Assembly (NCBI GenBank): GCA_964461295.1
Contig: CAYWTX010000436.1
Span: forward strand, 1 to 9,469
Reading direction: 5' to 3'
Origin: CAYWTX01 sp964461295
GTDB taxonomy: Bacteria; Planctomycetota; Phycisphaerae; SM23-33
Length of the DNA: 9,469 nt
Shown: positions 6,381-9,469 of the stretch, one piece after another
Layout: every line of letters starts with the position of its first letter
How positions within the stretch are numbered: position 1 is the stretch's first letter
Notes under the pieces: generated by a model
What the model was told of the DNA's origin: nothing
Seen by the model: only the letters and a program-made list of their open reading frames with translations
Databases searched by the model: none
Program-made: the position numbers and the translations under genes

Positions 6381-7575
6381 CGCTCCAGGGGAGCATGCGC
6401 GCGAGTTGCGGGGGTTGGTCCATGCGCTCTCGGACGCCGAGGGCTTCCGCCTTGTTCTCGCCACCTACCAGGACCACGCCCTTCGCGACCGCCTGATCGA
6501 GCGATTGGCCGCCGAACTGGCGGAGCAAGGGATCAGACTTCAGTCAGTGGACTTCGGCGGGACCGGCAAGGACCAGGCGCTGCTGGATATGCTGCGGCGC
6601 GCTCGCGGAAGCAGTGCATCCGGCGAAGGGCTGGTCCTGTCCGCCACTGGCCTGGAGGCCCGAGTGGACCTGTTGGGCCAGGACGAGAAGGCGTGGAGTT
6701 TCCTTAAGGATGCCAATTTCCACCGGGAGGTCCTTGCCAAGGAAGTCCCCGTGCCGATGGTCTTCTGGCTTAGTCCGATGGGTACGGCGGCGTTTGCCCG
6801 GCACGCGCCTGACCTGTGGCATTGGCGGGTGGCCACCTTCGACTTTCCCGGGCTCTCGGTGGAAACGCGGGAGAGCGGCGGGATAGCGCGGTCTCTCTCG
6901 TTTGAGACCGCCAGATCGCTGCCCGTGAGCGGCCAGGGCGAGCGGATCGCCGCCCTGCGCGAGTCGGTCCTTGAACTGGTTCATCTGAGCGATTCTCGCA
7001 CACTTACCCCTAATGAACTCACAAGGAAGGCGGCACTCCTTGGGGAACTTGGCGTTGCCTATGCCGCGGCGGGGAATGCGTCTGACGCCAAGGCATCCCT
7101 GGACGAGGCGCTGGGCATCTATCGCGAGTTGGCGGCGGCGCATCCGGCGGCGTACCGGCCGAACGTGGCCGGGACGCTGAACAACCTGGGCAACGTGCTG
7201 GACGGTCTGGGCGAGCGTGACGCGGCGCGAAAGGCGTACGAGGAGGCGCTGGCGATCTATCTCGAGTTGGCGGCGGCGCATCCGGCGGCGTACCGGCCGG
7301 ACGTGGCCATGACGCTGAACAACCTGGGCATCGTGCTGGGCGCTCTGGGCGAGCGTGACGCGGCCCGGAAGGCGTACGAGGAGGCGCTGGCGATCTATCG
7401 CGAGTTGGCGGCGGAGAGGCCGAAGGCATATGGCGCCAACTTCGTGACTGTCTTGCGCAACTACGTCAAGGTAGCGCCGGAGACGGGCGCCGATCCATGG
7501 TGGGCGATGTGGAAGAAGCTCTCGGCCGCGGGAAGCCCGGATGGTCCCGCCGAGGAAGGGGGAGCAGCGTCCTGA
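6325..7575 (+). CDS. P-loop-less NTPase-like domain fused to tandem TPR-type repeats
   Basis: The product has 416 residues from this start. Residues about 27-175 look like an NTPase fold without a P-loop: the GFRLVLATY strand (40-48), SVDF (74-77), GLVLSATGLE (102-111), VPMVFWLS (143-150) and APDLWHWRVATFDF (161-174). A linker of about 60 residues follows. From about 231 the protein is helical repeats: a divergent unit (AALLGELGVAYAAAG), then two nearly identical 46-residue units and a partial third. TPR-type repeats bind proteins or peptides. It sits directly after the P-loop ATPase, so an active/inactive ATPase pair with a repeat sensor is a fair inference. The start is uncertain. ATG 6325 has AGGGA (6313-6317) seven bases upstream but overlaps the ATPase by 56 bases, and its first 20 residues look non-native. 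TTG 6406 would begin just before the first conserved residues. Confidence 0.8.
   Translation: MPSRLSRRKRSAAPRRPGDAPGEHARELRGLVHALSDAEGFRLVLATYQDHALRDRLIERLAAELAEQGIRLQSVDFGGTGKDQALLDMLRRARGSSASGEGLVLSATGLEARVDLLGQDEKAWSFLKDANFHREVLAKEVPVPMVFWLSPMGTAAFARHAPDLWHWRVATFDFPGLSVETRESGGIARSLSFETARSLPVSGQGERIAALRESVLELVHLSDSRTLTPNELTRKAALLGELGVAYAAAGNASDAKASLDEALGIYRELAAAHPAAYRPNVAGTLNNLGNVLDGLGERDAARKAYEEALAIYLELAAAHPAAYRPDVAMTLNNLGIVLGALGERDAARKAYEEALAIYRELAAERPKAYGANFVTVLRNYVKVAPETGADPWWAMWKKLSAAGSPDGPAEEGGAAS
7120..7395 (+). repeat. Two near-identical 138-bp tandem repeats encoding 46-residue TPR-type units
   Basis: Units 7120-7257 and 7258-7395 align without gaps and differ at 9 of 138 bases (93.5% identity). 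Seven of the nine differences change amino acids: Arg/Leu, Asn/Asp, Gly/Met (two bases), Asn/Ile, Asp/Gly and Gly/Ala. Two are silent (GCG/GCC, CGA/CGG). A third, truncated and more diverged unit begins at 7396. This points to recent duplication and possible copy-number variation. Confidence 0.9.
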
Positions 7576-7580
7576 CGGCG

Positions 7581-7602
7581 GGCGACGAGGGCGATACAGT
7601 GA
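7581..7602 (+). repeat. 22-bp direct repeat, right copy
   Basis: This is an exact copy of 4366-4387, the last six sense codons plus stop of the permease gene. It starts five bases after the stop codon of the TPR-type gene. Here it encodes nothing, so it is best read as the duplicated target of an insertion. Confidence 0.85.
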
Positions 7603-7760
7603 CGGGGTGGCGCAGGAAGAGGAATTGACCGCTGCCGGATCGGTTGAACGGCGAGGTTCGGGGTTCGGAGGGGTTCGGACACGCCTCAGGCCCGGTTGGC
7701 GGGTTTAACCGAATCCGCGTCGGTTGAGCGGGCTGCGGAACGCGGGGGGTGCGAAAGCAA

Positions 7761-7790
7761 GGGGGGTGCCGCCGGGGCAGTGGGGGAGGG
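7761..7790 (+). other. Putative G-quadruplex motif upstream of nrdR
   Basis: Four G-runs of 6, 4, 5 and 3 bases (7761-7766, 7774-7777, 7782-7786, 7788-7790) are separated by loops of 7, 4 and 1 bases. This fits the usual G3+/N1-7 rule. A further run of six G lies at 7744-7749. The motif is 52 bases upstream of the candidate nrdR -35 box. Formation in the cell is unproven. Confidence 0.45.
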
Positions 7791-7826
7791 CTTGGCGGAT
7801 GGGCTTATCCACTCTTGAACGAGAAG

Positions 7827-7842
7827 TGGGTGGAATCACCCA
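7827..7842 (+). promoter_or_regulatory. Hairpin/operator candidate abutting the nrdR -35 box
   Basis: TGGGTG (7827-7832) and CACCCA (7837-7842) are perfect six-base arms around the four-base loop GAAT. The right arm ends at the base before TTGACG. As it lies upstream of the start of transcription it is more likely a protein-binding site, or the end of an incoming transcript, than a leader hairpin. Confidence 0.4.
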
Positions 7843-7870
7843 TTGACGCCCTACTAATAGACGCTATACT
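7843..7870 (+). promoter_or_regulatory. Promoter of nrdR
   Basis: TTGACG (7843-7848) and TATACT (7865-7870) are 16 bases apart, and each matches five of six consensus positions. Transcription should start near 7877, leaving a leader of about 40 bases. The nine-base palindrome ACTC-A-GAGT (7868-7876) overlaps the -10 box and is a possible operator. It does not match the known 16-base NrdR box well. Confidence 0.7.
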
Positions 7871-7916
7871 CAGAGTGTATCCAACATATGGTTCTTGGGC
7901 GAAGGGGCCTGGAACA

Positions 7917-8432
7917 ATGCAGTGTCCGTTTTGCGGACAGGATAGCGACCGCGTCATTGACTCGCGTAGCAGCGAAGGGGGGAGGGTCGTTCGCCGCAGG
8001 CGGGTCTGCCAGAGCTGCAACCGGCGTTTCACGACCTACGAACGCGTCGAGGAACTCGTTCGCGTGACGGTCATCAAGAAGGACGAGTCCCGCCAGCCGT
8101 ACGACCGCCAGAAGCTGATGGCCGGGCTGGAGAAGGCGTGCTTCAAGCGGCCGGTGACGGGCGAGCAGATTCGGTGGATCGTTGACCAGACCGAGGAGGA
8201 GATCTTCCGCAAGTACGAGAAGGAAGTCCCCAGCGTGGTGGTCGGCGAGACGGTGGGTCGTCATCTTCGCGAGGTGGACAAGATCGCGTACATACGGTTT
8301 GCGTCGGTGTACCGCGAGTTCCAGGACGTGGGCGAACTGATCCAGGAAGCGCAGGACGTGCGGGACGAGGTCAAGACGCCCGCGGGACAAAAGGACCTGT
8401 TCGAGGCGCCGACGGAGAAGAGCGGGGCGTAG
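7917..8432 (+). CDS. nrdR: Transcriptional repressor NrdR
   Basis: The product has 171 residues, close to the family length. NrdR senses nucleotides through an ATP-cone and represses ribonucleotide reductase genes. The N-terminal zinc ribbon is complete: Cys3 and Cys6 in MQCPFC, and Cys31 and Cys34 in VCQSC, with the Arg-rich RVVRRRR and RRFTTYERVE segments of the family. The ATP-cone spans about 49-139, starting VRVTVIKKDESRQPYDRQKL and ending YIRFASVYREFQDV. The tail of about 30 residues is polar. The ATG at 7917 is chosen because the family starts at the zinc ribbon and AAGGGG (7902-7907) lies nine bases upstream. The next gene also carries an ATP-cone. No ribonucleotide reductase gene is in the window, so its targets lie elsewhere. 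Confidence 0.97.
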   Translation: MQCPFCGQDSDRVIDSRSSEGGRVVRRRRVCQSCNRRFTTYERVEELVRVTVIKKDESRQPYDRQKLMAGLEKACFKRPVTGEQIRWIVDQTEEEIFRKYEKEVPSVVVGETVGRHLREVDKIAYIRFASVYREFQDVGELIQEAQDVRDEVKTPAGQKDLFEAPTEKSGA

Positions 8433-8486
8433 TAGAAGAAACGCCGGGAAGCAAGCGGTGTCGGATGCAAGTTGGTTCCAACGATC

Positions 8487-8509
8487 GGTATCCGGCATCC
8501 GGTATCCGG
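8487..8509 (+). repeat. Short direct repeat GGTATCCGG in the nrdR/ATP-cone spacer
   Basis: GGTATCCGG occurs at 8487-8495 and 8501-8509, separated by CATCC, with a partial CATCCGG copy between. It lies in the 89-base spacer ahead of the ATP-cone gene. No function is evident. Confidence 0.4.
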
Positions 8510-8521
8510 TCAGCAAGGAGT

Positions 8522-9070
8522 ATGAGCGTGGACGGATCAAGGACGATCCGGGTGTTGAAGCGAGACGGAAGCGAAGAGGGGTTCGACCGCCTCAAGTTGG
8601 CCTCGGCGATGTGGCGCTCCATGCGCCGCACCGACGGCAAGTATCGCGATGCCCTGGAACTGGCGACGGCGGTCGAGATGTTCCTCGATCGTCGTGGGCG
8701 GCGGCGGGTGGCCAGCAACGTGCTGTTCGAGATGGCGCTGAAGGTGCTGCGCCGCTGCCGCCTCACCCTCGCCGCCGGGGCGATGGAGCGGCACCGCTGG
8801 CGCCGCCAGAAGGCCCGCGCCGCCCTGCGGCTGCGCCACGGAGGCGGCGAGGTGACCGAGTGGGAGAAGGCCTGGCTGGCGGAGTGGGCGCGGCGGAGTT
8901 GGCTGCTGACGCGAACCACGGCGCGCATCCTGGCCGCGGAGGTCGAGGCGGAACTGCTGGCCGCGAGGCGCGGGCAGGTGGACCGGCTGGAGGTGCTTGA
9001 CATGCTGGACCGGCACGTGGCCGCGTATGGGTTGGCGGATGCGGTGCCGGCGGGGCTGGCGGCTGGTTGA
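8522..9070 (+). CDS. Small ATP-cone domain protein
   Basis: The product has 182 residues from this ATG. Residues about 8-95 read as an ATP-cone, the nucleotide-binding regulatory module of ribonucleotide reductases and NrdR. IRVLKRDGSEEGFDRLKLASAM (split at Gly16-Ser) matches the KRDG...F..KL core, and RRVASNVLFEMALKVLR fits the later helices. The remaining 85 residues are helical, rich in Arg, Ala and Glu, and not recognised. There is no zinc ribbon and no reductase domain. The frame opens earlier at 8465, but the ribosome binding site AAGGAG (8515-8520) lies later. That site is one base from this ATG and seven from GTG 8528, so GTG 8528 may be the true start. The gene follows nrdR by 89 bases and precedes the topoisomerase gene by 44. 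Confidence 0.75.
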   Translation: MSVDGSRTIRVLKRDGSEEGFDRLKLASAMWRSMRRTDGKYRDALELATAVEMFLDRRGRRRVASNVLFEMALKVLRRCRLTLAAGAMERHRWRRQKARAALRLRHGGGEVTEWEKAWLAEWARRSWLLTRTTARILAAEVEAELLAARRGQVDRLEVLDMLDRHVAAYGLADAVPAGLAAG

Positions 9071-9092
9071 TCGGTCAACCAGTTAACCGATC
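9069..9092 (+). terminator. Hairpin at the 3' end of the ATP-cone gene
   Basis: GATCGGT (9069-9075) pairs perfectly with ACCGATC (9086-9092), and an inner AAC/GTT pair closes a small loop after one mismatch. An alternative outer pairing joins TGGTTGAT (9064-9071) with ATCAACCA (9098-9105). No T-tract follows, so it is not a classical intrinsic terminator. It may be a 3'-end stabiliser, an attenuator ahead of the topoisomerase gene or a small dispersed repeat. Confidence 0.35.
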
Positions 9093-9114
9093 CGCCAATC
9101 AACCAAGGTGCACA

Positions 9115-9469
9115 ATGCCGGGCAAGACGAGCGACGTGATCGAGGTGATTCGCGAGGAGGCCGACGCCGTTTACCAGCGGATCCGGCACAAGCAGAAGCC
9201 GCAGATGAAGCTGCCGGTGCGGTCGCTGTCCAACGTGCGGTACAAGCCCAAGGAAGGGCACTTCCAGCTTCGCGGCAGGAACAAGGTGCGCACGCTGACG
9301 GTGGGCACGGTCCGGACGTTCGCCCAGACGCTGAAGATGCTGGCCATGAGCAAGGACCTCATCGCCACCAGCCGGCACTCGACGAAGCGGGAGGCGTACT
9401 ACCAGGCGTACAACTGGGGCGAGGCGGCGTTCGCCGCGCAGGAAGAGTCCGACACGGTGATGGACGACG
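9115..9469 (+). CDS. top6A: DNA topoisomerase VI subunit A (Spo11-like), partial (5' end)
   Basis: The gene runs off the right edge after 118 codons. The A subunit forms the DNA-cleaving core of type IIB topoisomerase with the GHKL ATPase B subunit. The visible part covers the N-terminal region and the start of the winged-helix (CAP-like) catalytic domain. The diagnostic segment is STKREAYYQAYNWG (89-102), followed by FAAQEESDTVMDD (106-118). Lys-Arg-Glu-Ala-Tyr-Tyr aligns with the Spo11/Top6A active site, and Tyr96 is the likely catalytic tyrosine. The start is supported by AAGGTG (9105-9110) four bases upstream. This enzyme is typical of archaea and plants and occurs only in scattered bacteria. 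The B subunit is not in the window. Database entries often mislabel this family as topoisomerase IV subunit A. Confidence 0.88.
   Translation, partial: MPGKTSDVIEVIREEADAVYQRIRHKQKPQMKLPVRSLSNVRYKPKEGHFQLRGRNKVRTLTVGTVRTFAQTLKMLAMSKDLIATSRHSTKREAYYQAYNWGEAAFAAQEESDTVMDD

Larger units (their letters stand above)
4388..7602 (+). mobile_element. Candidate inserted accessory cassette bounded by a 22-bp direct repeat
   Basis: The interval holds four co-directional genes (ribbon-helix-helix regulator, small protein, P-loop ATPase, NTPase-like/TPR protein) between two exact copies of the permease gene end. Removing one copy plus the block restores permease followed by the nrdR upstream region. No integrase, transposase or terminal inverted repeat is visible. 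If the block is mobile it moved in trans or is a remnant. The boundaries are seen directly; mobility is inference. Confidence 0.5.
7576..7916. other. Gene-free region between the cassette and nrdR
   Basis: This 341-base stretch has no convincing gene. In order it holds the right 22-bp repeat copy, three GGTTCGG motifs (7655-7661, 7662-7668, 7672-7678), a short inverted repeat CGGTT/AACCG (7693-7697 and 7707-7711), a G-quadruplex motif, a hairpin and the nrdR promoter. No T-tract terminator for the cassette is visible. An open frame reaching back from nrdR to 7749 exists, but it crosses the promoter. Confidence 0.7.

Noticed and set aside
6370..6385. Programmed +1 frameshift joining the ATPase to the TPR-type gene (CGG TGA C context)
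   Set aside because: The weak stop context alone is not enough. No upstream stimulatory Shine-Dalgarno-like element at the correct distance, and separate starts exist.
4461..6464. 667-codon minus-strand open frame across the cassette
   Set aside because: It runs antisense to the RHH, small-protein and ATPase genes, shows no recognisable domain, and those plus-strand genes have motifs and ribosome binding sites.
6550..6576. GGTGTGKD-like Walker A in the TPR-type protein (FGGTGKD at residues 77-82)
   Set aside because: The first glycine of GxxxxGK[ST] is absent, the residue after Lys is Asp, and the segment follows a later strand than a P-loop would.
7120..7395. CRISPR-like or minisatellite array
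   Set aside because: The repeats are adjacent 138-bp coding units without spacers and translate into helical repeats.
7868..7883. NrdR box at the nrdR promoter
   Set aside because: The palindrome over the -10 does not follow the ACAC-W-ATATAT-W-GTGT pattern closely, so self-regulation is not claimed.
7749..7916. N-terminal extension of NrdR to 7749
   Set aside because: The extension crosses the promoter at 7843-7870, and NrdR proteins begin at the zinc ribbon.

Overview
The window is GC-rich bacterial DNA, most likely from a planctomycete, possibly near the Phycisphaerae. The evidence is a secreted-protein linker of the ASQPTTRPAP type, a GMGEN-type NCS2 permease, and a bacterial topoisomerase VI A subunit. 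This placement is inference; there is no rRNA or other taxonomic marker.

Left part (1-2841): two minus-strand genes. The outer one runs off the left edge and encodes a predicted papain-like or C39-like cysteine peptidase of unknown role. The inner one encodes an exported alpha/beta-hydrolase-fold protein whose nucleophile serine is replaced by glycine. A divergent intergenic region then leads to a plus-strand NCS2/AzgA-type purine permease (2987-4387) behind a candidate sigma-70-like promoter.

Central cassette (about 4388-7602): four tightly packed plus-strand genes. They encode a ribbon-helix-helix regulator, an unrecognised 74-residue protein, a STAND/ORC-like P-loop ATPase, and a protein that joins a P-loop-less NTPase-like domain to tandem TPR-type repeats. 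A candidate promoter and a perfect inverted repeat lie in front of the first gene. The last six sense codons and stop of the permease are repeated exactly (22 bp) just after the last cassette gene. The block therefore looks like a discrete 3.2-kb insertion at the 3' end of the permease gene. Its architecture (repressor-like protein, active ATPase, inactive ATPase-like partner with repeat sensor) resembles NTPase-based conflict systems and is the best candidate here for an undescribed system. Its function is not shown by the sequence.

Right part (7603-9469): a G-rich intergenic region with a G-quadruplex motif, a hairpin and a strong candidate promoter leads into nrdR, the repressor of ribonucleotide reductase genes. 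Next come a small ATP-cone protein, a hairpin-containing spacer, and the first 118 codons of a topoisomerase VI subunit A gene with its catalytic tyrosine. This part looks like ordinary chromosomal housekeeping DNA for nucleotide supply and DNA topology.
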